Shown one piece after another: positions 24,748 to 36,800 of a stretch of 64,000 nt of DNA. The stretch comes from Hymenolepis diminuta (taxonomy: Eukaryota; Platyhelminthes; Cestoda; Cyclophyllidea; Hymenolepididae), in contig CAADRB010000017.1 in NCBI GenBank assembly GCA_900708905.1, positions 793,699-857,698 of the forward strand. The letters run 5' to 3'. The notes beneath the pieces are model-generated. The model searched no databases. It saw only the letters and a list, made by a program, of their open reading frames with translations, and was not told the origin of the DNA. A program made the position numbers and the translations under genes. Position 1 is the stretch's first letter. Every line of letters begins with the position of its first letter.

Positions 24748-25729
24748 TATTTATTTATTTAGACAAATCACATAAAGATATATTTGGGTCCACGGCAATG
24801 TGACCATAACCAGTGCGACAACAGGGAGTCTCGTCAGGTGGTCTTAAGCAGATAACTAGTATTATAAAATCTTTAGGATGGCAAACTCACGCTCTGATCT
24901 CTCTCCCTCTCCTCCGTATTTAATCACTGTGACTGATCATGCCGTTTATTGGATGTGGGCAGATAGGCATCGAACTCGTAAAATGGCAAAAGTGCTTGTG
25001 GAGAGCTGCGGCTTCAGCTCATACAGACTCACTAAAGACTGGAGTGCAATTTCAGTTTCAGTTCTGGCCCAGGCAAGCATTTAGTTAGTAGATAGCAAAA
25101 TTTCTGGCAGGCATATTAGAATATTTACCGTATTTTTACACAACTGATAAAAGTTCGACTTATTATTATTAATTAACCAAGAATTTGATGCTATCTTTTT
25201 CAGGAAATGAGGATTTCATTGTTAACGAAAGTTTAAATTTTGAACATTTAAACAAAATCTGAAGTTTCTAATTCATCAAATCATTCCTAAAATAATTGAA
25301 AAGTTTAAATTTTGATTTAATGGTGACATTAAAGGAGTCCACAAAATTACTAAACTACTTTCATTTACAGGCAGGCATCGTGAAAATCATATTTCTGCAT
25401 AGTTTAAGATCGTTGGTGTAGTTTAAGGCACTAAATGGCCATACATTAAAAGCAACAATTGGCCTGCAAAGTACAACAAGGTCATATCCGAAATAATTTT
25501 CTGTTTGTAGCTACTAATAATTTGATCAGTAATCGATCAACATTATATATATATATTAAAATCCTCACTTGTAATCGCAGATTAAATCACTCGTAAAAGA
25601 AGATTAAGCGTTAGGCACCACAGATGAAAGATTCTCTCTAAACAAACTAGGTATCTAACAGCAGGAGTAAAATAGGGACTTTTACCGGTATAATTTACCA
25701 GTTTTATCTGATAATATTTTACTCTACTG

Positions 25730-26000
25730 GCGATGCGGATGATAGATAAAATGGACGAGAAGGGGAGAACACAAACGGATATGTATCTCTGCTAGTCATC
25801 TTCTGAAGAGGCTGCAGAATTTCCCATATTACTTCCACCGTCGCCACCATAATTATCGTGGAAGCCACAGAGAAAGATGATGCCTTCGATAAAGCGAGGG
25901 GGTGGAGTGGAGCACGAGCAATTTGAGTGGTGAGGTGGGGAGAAGGAAAACTTTCCCAGTATACCTCTTTACCGGACTTCCCATCCCGAATATTGGCTGA
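25730..26000. other. GC-richer island; possible regulatory element or orphan exon
   Basis: The minus strand is open from about 25965 down to a TAG at 25792-25794, with a Gly/Asn-rich acidic end (NYGGDGGSNMGNSAASSEDD) and a possible acceptor before GCATCATC. The plus strand is also partly open here, and no companion exon was found on the minus strand in the window. A regulatory island is equally likely. Confidence 0.25.
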
Positions 26001-26317
26001 TTTTATGACTCATGTTGTGGATTGAGGCTGCCTGATTTGGTGATAATAATTATGACGCACTTGGGGCGAGTCGGAAGTATGAAAATTACTCGGTAATATA
26101 TAAATGATCAATCTAGTTTTTTCTGGTACCTTTGTGATAGTCTTGTGACGTGCATATTGCAAACAATTTTTTCCCTCGGTTATCTTGCATTCTTTTAATC
26201 CTAGTCCATTCTTTCACCTTTCCTAATATAAATATTCATAAAAGCGTCTTCGTCCTGTGTTATCTTGATTTATATGCAGTGCGAAGAAGCTCGGAAAGGC
26301 GAAATTTCTTTACTCTA

Positions 26318-26336
26318 TCAGGTTGTAACAGAAGTT
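26318..26336 (+). repeat. Left inverted terminal repeat of mariner copy B
   Basis: TCAGGTTGTAACAGAAGTT, a perfect reverse complement of 27779-27797. Copy C has the same word with one change (CAGCAGTT) at 44812-44830. Confidence 0.85.
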
Positions 26337-26961
26337 CTGTCTGATTTTTGAGTTATGTGTTTAGGGCACGATTACTTCAGTTTAGCTTCTTAATGTTGTC
26401 GGCTTATCTATGGTAATCAATAAAATATCATTTCTTCTTTCACATTGTGTGACAATTATCGTTATTAATAACTACTTCTACCCCCAGTGTACACTCCAAA
26501 TAAAGACCACATCAGGCATATTTTACTGTTTCAATTTCGTCAAGGAAATAAGGCAAGTTTAGCAGCAAAAACACTCAAACACACTTATGCAACTGATGTT
26601 TTGAATGAAAAGACCTGCAGAAGGTGGTTTTCGTCTTCACGTTTCAAACAGGATGACTTCGACCTGAAAGACGAATCGAGAACAGGAGACTCAAAACTCT
26701 CAATTCTGAGCAATTGGAATTTGCCATTGATGGAAATCAAATTCAACCTGCACTACTGGAGAACTGAGCAGAACCTTTCACGTAAGCCGCCATATGGCCA
26801 TATATATATATATGACTACATATATAGGGAAATGAAAAGACTCAAAGGCTGGGAAATGAGTCCCAAATGGGAAATGGGCCCCCTCCCACACAACTTGCCA
26901 GAAATGAACAAGCAACAGCGTGTGACCTGCTGTGTTCCACTGCGTTCTCGTGGACTGAACT

Positions 26962-27584
26962 NNNNNNNNNNNNNNNNNNNNNNNNNNNNNNNNNNNNNNN
27001 NNNNNNNNNNNNNNNNNNNNNNNNNNNNNNNNNNNNNNNNNNNNNNNNNNNNNNNNNNNNNNNNNNNNNNNNNNNNNNNNNNNNNNNNNNNNNNNNNNNN
27101 NNNNNNNNNNNNNNNNNNNNNNNNNNNNNNNNNNNNNNNNNNNNNNNNNNNNNNNNNNNNNNNNNNNNNNNNNNNNNNNNNNNNNNNNNNNNNNNNNNNN
27201 NNNNNNNNNNNNNNNNNNNNNNNNNNNNNNNNNNNNNNNNNNNNNNNNNNNNNNNNNNNNNNNNNNNNNNNNNNNNNNNNNNNNNNNNNNNNNNNNNNNN
27301 NNNNNNNNNNNNNNNNNNNNNNNNNNNNNNNNNNNNNNNNNNNNNNNNNNNNNNNNNNNNNNNNNNNNNNNNNNNNNNNNNNNNNNNNNNNNNNNNNNNN
27401 NNNNNNNNNNNNNNNNNNNNNNNNNNNNNNNNNNNNNNNNNNNNNNNNNNNNNNNNNNNNNNNNNNNNNNNNNNNNNNNNNNNNNNNNNNNNNNNNNNNN
27501 NNNNNNNNNNNNNNNNNNNNNNNNNNNNNNNNNNNNNNNNNNNNNNNNNNNNNNNNNNNNNNNNNNNNNNNNNNNNNNNNNNNN
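26962..27584. other. Assembly gap (623 N) inside mariner copy B
   Basis: Undetermined bases. By comparison with copies A and C, the missing part should hold the mariner catalytic region and the GTGGAA microsatellite. Any ORF spanning these N is meaningless. Confidence 0.98.
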
Positions 27585-27778
27585 AAGAGAGGAGGTGGAA
27601 AAGAGGAAGCTAGTTTCTTGTTTTGAGTTAAAAGTGGGCAAAATTCTATGAAGAAGTAATGAGAAAGCTTGTGACAAGATGGGAAGACGTAATTAATAAA
27701 AGTGGTGACTATGTTGAACACCAAATAAATATATATGTGACAAAATGTTCCCTTTAATTCAAATTAAAAAATGGATTA

Positions 27779-27797
27779 AACTTCTGTTACAACCTGA
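27779..27797 (-). repeat. Right inverted terminal repeat of mariner copy B
   Basis: Reverse complement of the left repeat with no mismatch over 19 bp. Confidence 0.85.
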
Positions 27798-27913
27798 TCC
27801 ATGATAATTGCCTATTCTAAATAGGCTTTCAATAGATTTTTTAATGCTTTTAAGCGGTGTCACCTTTATAACTATCATTTTAACAATAAAGTAAAACTTG
27901 AATTTCTAGTGAA

Positions 27914-28270
27914 TGTAGCGGATGCTACACCAATAAGCCTTTTTCTATACCTAGGTAATCCTCTTAAGCAGTCCTGTTAGCGTCTAGCAGGGTCCTCTAG
28001 TATAGTTTTGATCTCGAAATTAGTTAGGCTGCTCCCAAAGTAGCGAAAACAAGAAAGGCGTGGAGTGGAGAGGGTTTATTACTCCGTATGCGATGAGATA
28101 GGAAGAATTTTATTTTATGTGTGAACAGGGCTCCGTATGAGATGTTGTCCACAAGCTTGGTTCTTATATGCAAACAACGATAAGGTGCAGGGATAGTGAC
28201 TGCTGATTGCCTGGAGGCCTCTGCAAGCAAACGCCACAGTACTCTCCCTCTAGAGCGTTACTAGATCACT
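27914..28270 (-). repeat. Hairpin-ended interspersed repeat, copy 1 (minus orientation)
   Basis: Starts on the plus strand with the hairpin TGTAGC-GGAT-GCTACA (27914-27929). It then matches the reverse complement of the 50016-50349 copy through landmarks AATCCTCTTA, CAAAGTAGCGA, GGAGAG and TGGAGGCCTCT. The far end is poorly conserved. A partial re-duplication (GGACTGGAGGCCTCTGCAGG) is seen near 28427-28452. No ORF is conserved between copies, so a non-autonomous element is likely. Confidence 0.65.
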
Positions 28271-30633
28271 AAAAGGTAAAAATGCTCGATAATTAATTAT
28301 TGTGCATAATCGGCCAGTCGGGAAGGCAAGGTAGCTCTTCGACCGCAACGGTTGCCAGAGTGTTCATCTCGAGAAGCGCAGGAAGGTGGTGTGGTATATT
28401 TAACGATATCTTGGGGTGAGGATAGGACTGGAGGCCTCTGCAGGCGAATGCTACATGAATATCCCTATGTTATCAAAGGCATCACACAATATTATGAAAT
28501 GGGAGTATATTTGCTACGGTTATTTAGTTGACAGACATTGACTCATGGAAATGTTTATGTCTTTACAAAGATTTGAATAGTATCAGATTGCTCATTTAAG
28601 CAAAACTATTTTATCACAGGTCAAACCGATATGGATTAACAATTGGATAATGGCGACAAACTGTTCTTCGCTTACTCCATTTTAGATAATAGTAAAGTAA
28701 AATAAGTTAAAATTGAAGCAAATGATCAAATTTGGTTAATTTTGGCTACAGCAAAGCAAATTTATTGCAATTTCTATATATTCTGTGTAAATATGGTAGC
28801 TAACAGTGTCATTTTTTTAATCTTAGAAATGCTGGAGTAAACTGTAATAGATTTTTCAGTGTTGAAATGAGTTTTGAACTTTTAGCGAATATGAAACAAA
28901 AGTGCGAGCCCTAATGAAAAAAACTGTGACCAGGTGCATAGGCATCTAAACGAACTTAAAATTTCCCAGAGAACAGTAGGAATTAAAGTTCATGAGATTA
29001 CATTCTCTCTATCATGGGAAATATTAGGTTTTTTACAAATACGATATCGAAATGGAATATATGAGCTTTACTCAACAGGAAATATTAAATATTTGAAACA
29101 TATATTTTTCAGAAATGTCATTCTGAGAACGATTTCACTCAAGTATCTTGTTCCAAGAAAATTTTTTAATCATTTTAATTAAGACAGGAATTTCGATAGT
29201 CTACCCCTGTTATATTGCTTTACCCGTAGATAAAAAGAACCCAGAAGAATAAAAAGAAAGATATTGCATCGGTTGGAAATGATTAGTTATCTTGCTTTGG
29301 ACAAAATGTGATAGAGATGAGGTAGTAGATACCCCTGCACTCAGTCTAAATTCAATTACTAGACAAAAGTCAAAAATCAGTACCCAAGTTAGTTTCGAGT
29401 GAATGGTGACGGAAACTCTCCACACTTCGTTTTGCTCTACAAAGGGCTATATTAGAAACTCTTTAAAGTAGTGTGTGCTATTTGTAAGAACACTGAGGTT
29501 AAATCCTCTATATTTTATGCTAATATTCAACTTCCTCAAATATTTAGGTCAAATCCACATTTGTATTCGACTATAACAACAACAATTAACTTTTTATTTT
29601 TACAAATTTATCTACATTGCTTACATAAAAGTTCCGCAGTAAGATATGTTTTATTTTCCAGTTTGTGACTTGCTAGTGAGTCTGGTTCAGTTCCACCGCA
29701 AAAATTAGGTAAGCTAAGTGCTACCTCCATAAGGACATTAGATTATGTTAGTGAAAGGCGTGGACCATCAACTAACAAAATTCAATATTTCTCCTCATAA
29801 TTATGCATATCTTGCGCATATTATTCTAGTTTAAGGATGCTTATCATGTTAAATTTAAATTTCTGATGGAATAAATCTATTGACAAATAATAATGAAAAT
29901 CTCTCAAAAATATAATTAAGTAATGATAGCTGTAGGCAGCGTAATTGAAATAACTACAAATAAAAATAAGTAAAAATAATATATCATAGTAGAAATAGTA
30001 AATTTTCCATAAAAAATAGATATCTGGGAAACAATCTAATTATGAGCATAGGAGATGAATGATCGAGCTTACACAAACATAAATATTATTTTAAGAACAC
30101 GAAAAATTGCTGCATATACCCTGTAAAATTCTTAGATATTAGATATGAGTCGCAATCATATTATCTATGAATTTACAGCATAATAGCGAATGTTCCCTGA
30201 AAATGTTTGCATGTAATGCACCGCGACGATATAATAATTTGTAAAACAGTTCATCCAATATTAGATAGAATTACCACAGTTTCCGGAGAACATATAAGAT
30301 CCCTTGACAAGTCGACGGGCTAAGAACTTTTTGAATGCGTTCATAATAAAAAGTTGGAAAATTAATTTGAACATACAAAATTGGATTTAACTAATGTCAA
30401 TGGTCAACTTAAATTATTTAGCCGTTAAATAAAAATTTTAAAATTTTGATTTCATTATCATTTTACAAAGTATTTTAATATTAACTTATTTGACCACATC
30501 AGACAACCTTAACTGTTGTTTTAAATATCCAATATCAAGTAATGTTTTCTGAAGGACATCTTGATATTTTTCAAATCAGCTGTTCTCTCGTCTACATTTA
30601 TTCAATCTGGAGGAATCAACACACAATTTTTCC
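28271..30633. other. Intergenic DNA upstream of the MBOAT gene
   Basis: Apart from a second fragment related to the hairpin-ended repeat near 28427-28452, I see only AT-rich sequence. No clear TATA/CCAAT promoter was found before 30634. CAAATCAG at 30572-30579, after a T-rich stretch, could serve as a trans-splice acceptor, but that is speculative. Confidence 0.45.
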
Positions 30634-30842
30634 ATGTTTTGGCAGGATCTTCTGTATATAGTCTTTCTGGGAACGTCAATAGTAGCGGGATGCATTGTCA
30701 GAAATTCGCGGGGGGACGTTAAACGATTTGCTTGTCTGATACTTGGTCTCTCATCTGCTATAATCATTTGTGGATTTGAAGTATGGCACGCCTTTCTATT
30801 AATTGGAGGATTTGTTATATTTTATTCCCTCTTTACTTTCAG
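30634..30842 (+). CDS. MBOAT7-like exon 1
   Basis: Encodes MFWQDLLYIVFLGTS and two further hydrophobic segments, corresponding in length and layout to the N-terminus of MBOAT7 proteins (including the VKRFACLILGL / LKRWGAAAVGL-like part). It ends in phase 2 at TTTCAG/GTAAAA. Confidence 0.88.
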
Positions 30843-33800
30843 GTAAAATTTTTCAGCGAATTTAATTTTAAGATTTATTCATTTTGCCGTATTTCTATGG
30901 GGATTTTCATACCTGATATTTTTCCACACTGCTCACTTCTATGGCTTCTCAAAACCAGCTCCACTCACTCAAATGTTTCATCTTTTCTTAACACTCAAAG
31001 TGAGTAATCCTAGGATTAAATCCTAGGATTATTTGTTAAATTAATAAATTACTTTTTTTAGATTGTTGGAGTATCTTTCGAGCTTCATGACACATGGGTT
31101 ATCATCAATAAAATAAAGCTAAATAAAAAAAACAACTTTTCTGAAAGCTCACCAAATTTACTGCTCAAATATAAAGGCATAATGACAACATCATATGATG
31201 TTGTTTGTTATGCCTTTTGTTACATAGGAATGCTAACAGGTAATGTCTTGTAAATCTATTATGCTTAATAACTGATAATATTATAAATTCCTGAAGAATA
31301 ATATTTGGTTCAAGGCCCCTATTATACATACCGAACGTTTAATGATATGCTTAGAGGCTGGCCATCGAAAGCTCCAAGGTTATCCAGTGGTCCTTTCTTA
31401 AGACGTCTACAAGAAGTACCTTTCTTTGCTTTTCTCTACCTCGTTGGTTCATATTTCATTGATTTTGATGTAAGTATAAATTATTATAACTCTTCCTTTA
31501 CTTTATATCTTACAACATTTGAACAACGAAATGATTTATGAACTTCACATTTTTATCTAAATTCCGAAATTACATTTTTTTTAAATAAACGAAATGCTTA
31601 ATTATTTCGAAATATATTTTATTCCTCTTTTAAGTAAATGACTGGTAGAATACCAAAGTATTTCATTGCGTTTTTTAACGAAAATAAGTTGTTTTGTTCT
31701 TTAATTTTTACTTGCTAATATTTTATTATCGGGAGCTTAACTTGACTGAGCTCTAGTGAGATCTGCAACGCTAAAATCATGTTAACTAGATTCGAGGGGG
31801 GGGGGGAGGAACCATTCTCTCCTATATTTGTTATTACCCATGGAAGAGCATCTGAATAAGGAGAATACTAAACGAGTCCAATAAGTCATGAAACGGGGAA
31901 GGGGGTCAACAATAGGCGAGACAACACAAGTCCTATTTTACTTGGATTCAGGGGGAATGAGTTGGTCATATTTTACTAGGAGATATCGTAAAATTCAATC
32001 ATCAGAATTTGACTCCCAGATTCATGAGTGAGATTATGCCCACTATACTCTGATCTGATCGACTGGCTGATTTACTTCCGTGGCTGGTCAGGACACCCTG
32101 ACTTATTTTTAACTCTTTACTGCAGTGAGTAAGTATATGAGATTAGCAGAGATTCATCTAATAGACCACAGCTCCTCAACTTAATAAATTTGGAAGAACA
32201 TTAGGAACATGAACTCACTCGAAGGTCAGATCCTCAACTTTAAACCCTGGAGCGTTAGTATACGATGCATTGAACTGTAAAAAGGTGGACAACCCGAAGC
32301 ATCAATTAAACCTGATCTTGATTGGTCGATTTTACTCTTTACTTCCTACCAGCCTGTCACTGACTGTTCGATGTTACAATTACCAATGTTCAGATTATTT
32401 TTTGTGGTTAAAATTTATACATACCTCCATAACCGTGGTATTAATAATCTTGAATAATATGAAATTCTGTAAGGAGGTTGCATTTAGTACCATAATTTTC
32501 GTTTTAAAAATTTATGTTTGGTTAGTAAACTGTTAGATTGACACGTCTAAACTACTCAGCCTTTGTTCTGCCTCCAGAGCAAAAAATATCCACACTATTT
32601 GTTAAGAATATTTGCAGGTGGTTCTTTTCATCAATATCCCTTTCAATATTCCAAATTTCCCGCTCTTTCCTTAGCTGTTAAAAGGTGATTTACGCAAGGT
32701 GGCTTGACGTTCATAGAATGTAGAAAGTATTTTCTCACAAAAAGAGCAGAAAAGCGAAATATAACGTAAAATGGGAGAATAGTCTTTCATATGAATGCTT
32801 CATGTTTCTATCGAAGTGATTTTTGATGTCTCATTAGCATCTGGTGGTGAAGTTATAAAACAAAATGAAAAACTAGTACACTTTAATTGAATAGAAAATA
32901 AATTAGCGTATTTTTACACAATAATTTTATTTTAAGGTCTCCCTTGTTTGTGGGCTGGGCTTGTCTGGATTCGAAACTCTCAAAAATTATTATTTTTCTT
33001 TGATTAAAAGCATCTCAAAATACTTTAGAAAGTAGTCTAGATGTAATTGCTGTTGGAATTACAAAAGATAAACAAAATTAAAAAGAAATGCGTATAATGT
33101 TGTATAAATTTTAAGTGCTGATAAGCTCTATGTTTTACTTAAATAGGTGAATGCATTCAATCTTTTATTTACTAAATTTCTTTGTTCCGTCTAAAGACAA
33201 ATAAAACTAATTAAAACTCTTATTTTATTTGGAAAACAAAAAAATTTTTCTTCTTATCATTGCTCACGATTAAGCTAAGAAATATTTTTCATGTATGAGA
33301 TAGGATTTAAATAGGGGAGATATCAAAACAGTCTAAAAAGGATTGAAAAAAGGGATTAGGAGGAGTTATCTAGAAGAAGTTATCGAAGTCAGAGCATCAA
33401 GAGTCTTACCTCACTTGAGTTCCACATACACAGAGTCTTCCGCTTTCTCATGAGGGATGCAATTCACTGTGAAGTATACTACTATTTCAATGTTCAAATT
33501 TCATGGCATTTTTGCAGCCAGGAGTAGTAAAGATACTCTAAACACAACGCAGCCCGCTCATTAATATAAGAAAAGAGGAACAAAATATCTCAAAGAATTA
33601 GCCTATTTGGTCATACTGATGGAGAAAAACACGTTTGATACTGTTCATAATGCATCATTACTTCATCCATCAGCTATTAGTTTAAAAAATCAACTTTACA
33701 CGGACGAATTCCTAACATCTTCTCGTTGCCTCATAAATTCTAAAAGTGGACTAAGTGTGGACATGTTTATTCATATTCTAATTCAACATTGTTTTTGGAA

Positions 33801-36800
33801 TTTACCTTAAGTTTGAGTACAAGTGATCAAATTCATTTGGGACATCATATTTCCTTTCAACAGGTTCTTCGTGATCCTGCCTTTCATAAAGAGAGTCTTC
33901 ACTACCGTCTAGTCTACATTGCAGCCATCTTCTTTGTCTATCGCATGCGGCTCTATTTCGCTTGGGTCATGGGCGAATGCGTTTGTATGAGCGTTGGCTT
34001 GGGAGCCTATCCAGCCATCTCACGACCTGTTGTCGGAGATGGACCAACAGATCTCGAAGCACTTGATAGGTAAGACTGGAAGACATAATACTTCTTAGTA
34101 ATCAGATTGAAAATAAGTAGTATCATGCCTAATGGGTACCTGAGTAGATAATATCTATAAAGAATTTGTAATTATTTTATTTTAAGTCTACTTTATCTAT
34201 TAACCTGATTAAATCATCAATATTTATCGAATTTCTTGCCTTCCTTGCATAGTTTTGAGTATGACTCTTCACCTCATCTTTACCGATTTCATCCGATGTT
34301 TAATACGTGCTCTCTACTTCCTTCACAGAATCCCCTTTCTAGTTTCCTGATTACAAGGTGGATGTCCCCTCTCTGTTCATCCTTGTTGAAATATTTTGTC
34401 ATCGAAATTGTTTCATTTCTCTCTTATGGTACCCGGATTCATACTTTTAGTAAGAACGCTAGCTTAGTGCTTTCAATTTTCCATTGATATCTCCTAAGCT
34501 ATGCATACTTCTACCATAAATTTGTTCCCTCTTTCCTCTGCTCTCTTCTGAAGTAAGATTACAGGGGGCCTAACTATTTAATTATGAAAAAACAATAAGT
34601 TCATAATAAATCGTTTACACTCACAAGTTTGAATGAAGGCGTTGTTTTAATACAATCATTAAAATTACTAATACGTGAATTAAGAAAAAAATATATAAAT
34701 ACAACTCAAGTCACGCAATTTTTAGTTTCTTATTAATTTAGTTTTAATGAAAAATTTTGTCATTTTTTCCCCAATATGAATATACGAATTCACAGCAGGG
34801 TGACGAAGGTATGCGGTTATTGTTTTCGCTTTAGCTGAAACGGTCGCACTCAAGATACCGTATTTAATGCTTTTGCGCTACATACAAGATTCTCTATTTG
34901 CAATTTAATGTGATTGTTGAAAATTTTGGCCTATTGAAGACAAAAAAATGAACTGAAGCTGCAAGACTGATCGTCATAGTTAATCAACCAGTCAATAAGA
35001 ACTGGATATCGTGAACATGAGCTTTCCCAGAGATCCATTCTGCCGAACGCAAGTGTTACCTCATAACACAACCGTCAGAAGATGATTTATTACTGCTCAC
35101 ATGACGAACAAAGAGCATAAAACAGTCAACTACCCAATTCGAGTTCTGTTTGCATGGTACTGAATCCTGTTCCTTCAAATTTCCACTTCTTCTTCGTCCC
35201 TCTTCTCCCCTCTTTCTCTCCTTTTCTCTCAGCATACTTACACATGGCACTACTCAAATTGTGGTCTTTCATTTTGAGAAAGGATATTGTATTACGTTAT
35301 CCTTTAGAGAGACCATTCTTTTAATTAGGAGATGCCTCAGAGTCTAATTTGATCGGATTCGTAAATTACGTATATTTGGAGAATTAGTGCTACCTAATCA
35401 TGGACCAAATAATAAAATCGAGATAGGGTGGTCTGAATATTAAGAAGTAAATTAAATACCTTATGAGAAGTTGGACAGCTCAATGCATCCAGAATACAAA
35501 TAAATGAAGACCTCAAGACTTCATTTTATACTTCCTTTCGAACCCTGTTTTACCCTCTACTGAAACGCTAGTATTATATTACTGTCCTATAATTAAAACT
35601 TATTTAATTTTTCTTCGAAGTGCCATAGGTAATAGTACAAACCTAAAAAATATTACAATATCAGGTGTATAGTGTCAATCCAATGAATGGTTTGAAAGGT
35701 TTCTTTTTTCCGCCATCAGAGTTCCATATTTATTTCTTTGTCATTTCGGTAGAATATTACGATTTCAATAGAATAATCAGAGAATTAGTTAAGTGGATAT
35801 TACTAATAATTATTCATCTGCATGAATGACAAATTATCGAACATGTAACACAATAGAAAGGATTAACAGTAATTTTGAACCACTGCATTTACATTTATTC
35901 CGTAAGAAAAGCCTTTGCTTACCTTAGCATTTGCTTTTTATTCTAAATAATTTCCTTATTGTACACATTGCTGGGCAAAAAATTCCAAACATCATTAGCA
36001 TAAGGGTTTACAACACTTGAACTGCGTAGGCGGAAGTTATACTGGAGTAGCTCCAATGAAAAGATCGCATCTACTCTCTCTCTCCTGTTGACCAGAATTA
36101 CCCAGTTTACCATCCGCGCCGCTTGACATGCATCGATTACCATCGATCTCGTGACCTCAGACTTGCTAGATGTGCACCTTGATTACTGTGCCATCGATGC
36201 ACAAAGGAGTTAACAACATGGAATATTCTCACCGAACCCGACGCAGAGTAACTCCGGTGATCAAACGACGATCGGTGCTTTCATTAGCTTATTCCATATT
36301 CGCTTTTTATCCTTATGATTCAAAGTTAAATATTAAAGATTGCTTTTCGAGGATTTTGAAAGCAGCAAATTTTGAATAGTCTCAAAAAATTCATTCTGCT
36401 AATTTGGTGGGGCTTGAAATCTCCAGATTGCTAAATTTATTACATAACTAAAATCAGATAGAATATTTACGGCGAATCTTAATATAACTCTAGAGAACCT
36501 TCCAATGCTAAGATAATGTTAGCCAGATTCAAATAGTTGCTCTTGGCTATAAGAATTAATGACCAACCACTCAATTCAACCGCATCTAAACATAACCTCA
36601 ACCGCGGCTCTGGAGAATAATTCATCATATTTATAAATATAGTTCACTATGTGATTTTTATAGGTTAAAGTCCAGGTCATTAGACTAAACAAAATGTATG
36701 AAATTTATCTCTCTCCTTCTAGTAAAAAAATGCGACTATTTCGCTACCCAACAGAATTCTCCTTAATTAATAACCTGTGGCGATGTTATCTGCAGACTTG

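Larger units (their letters stand above)
22611..26317. other. Intergenic DNA between the tandem repeat and mariner copy B
   Basis: AT-rich and gene-free as far as can be supported. It holds a TA microsatellite (24724-24747) and a GC-richer island (about 25730-26000). A 68-codon plus-strand ORF at 24878-25084 (starts MANSRSDLSPSP) is in a GC-richer patch but has no recognised relative. Confidence 0.5.
26318..27797 (+). mobile_element. Mariner-type DNA transposon, copy B, with an internal N gap
   Basis: Bounded by matching inverted terminal repeats: TCAGGTTGTAACAGAAGTT at 26318-26336 and its reverse complement at 27779-27797. A TA precedes the left end, as expected of mariner target sites, but the right flank is TCC, so the duplication is not intact. 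A frame from 26487 encodes the mariner N-terminal helix-turn-helix region (HIRHILLFQFRQGNKASLAA, DVLNEKTCRRW), followed by GPLPHNLPEMNKQQR, equivalent to the WVPHEL-type block. The expected start is GTG rather than ATG, a TA-rich insertion sits at about 26797-26826, and the catalytic part is hidden by N. The element is decayed. The gap length (623) agrees with what copies A and C predict for the hidden segment. Confidence 0.85.

Noticed and set aside
26487..27724. Long ORFs on both strands across the N runs at 26962-27584 and 45594-45965
   Set aside because: They exist only because N cannot encode stops. The real content is decayed mariner sequence.
29318..29330. TGAGGTAGTAGAT, identical to the start of let-7-type microRNAs
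   Set aside because: No complementary arm is present within about 80 nt on either side, so no precursor hairpin can form. A 13-base match in 64 kb is likely chance.
34248..34300. AG/TTTTGAGTATGAC could be a cassette exon of the MBOAT7-like gene (SFEYD resembles the family LEYDYETI)
   Set aside because: The frame fits exon 5, but the reading then departs from the family (SSPHLYRFHP) and no suitable donor was found. The family segment YATIQAVSVW is already supplied by exon 6, and exon 5 joins exon 6 in frame directly.
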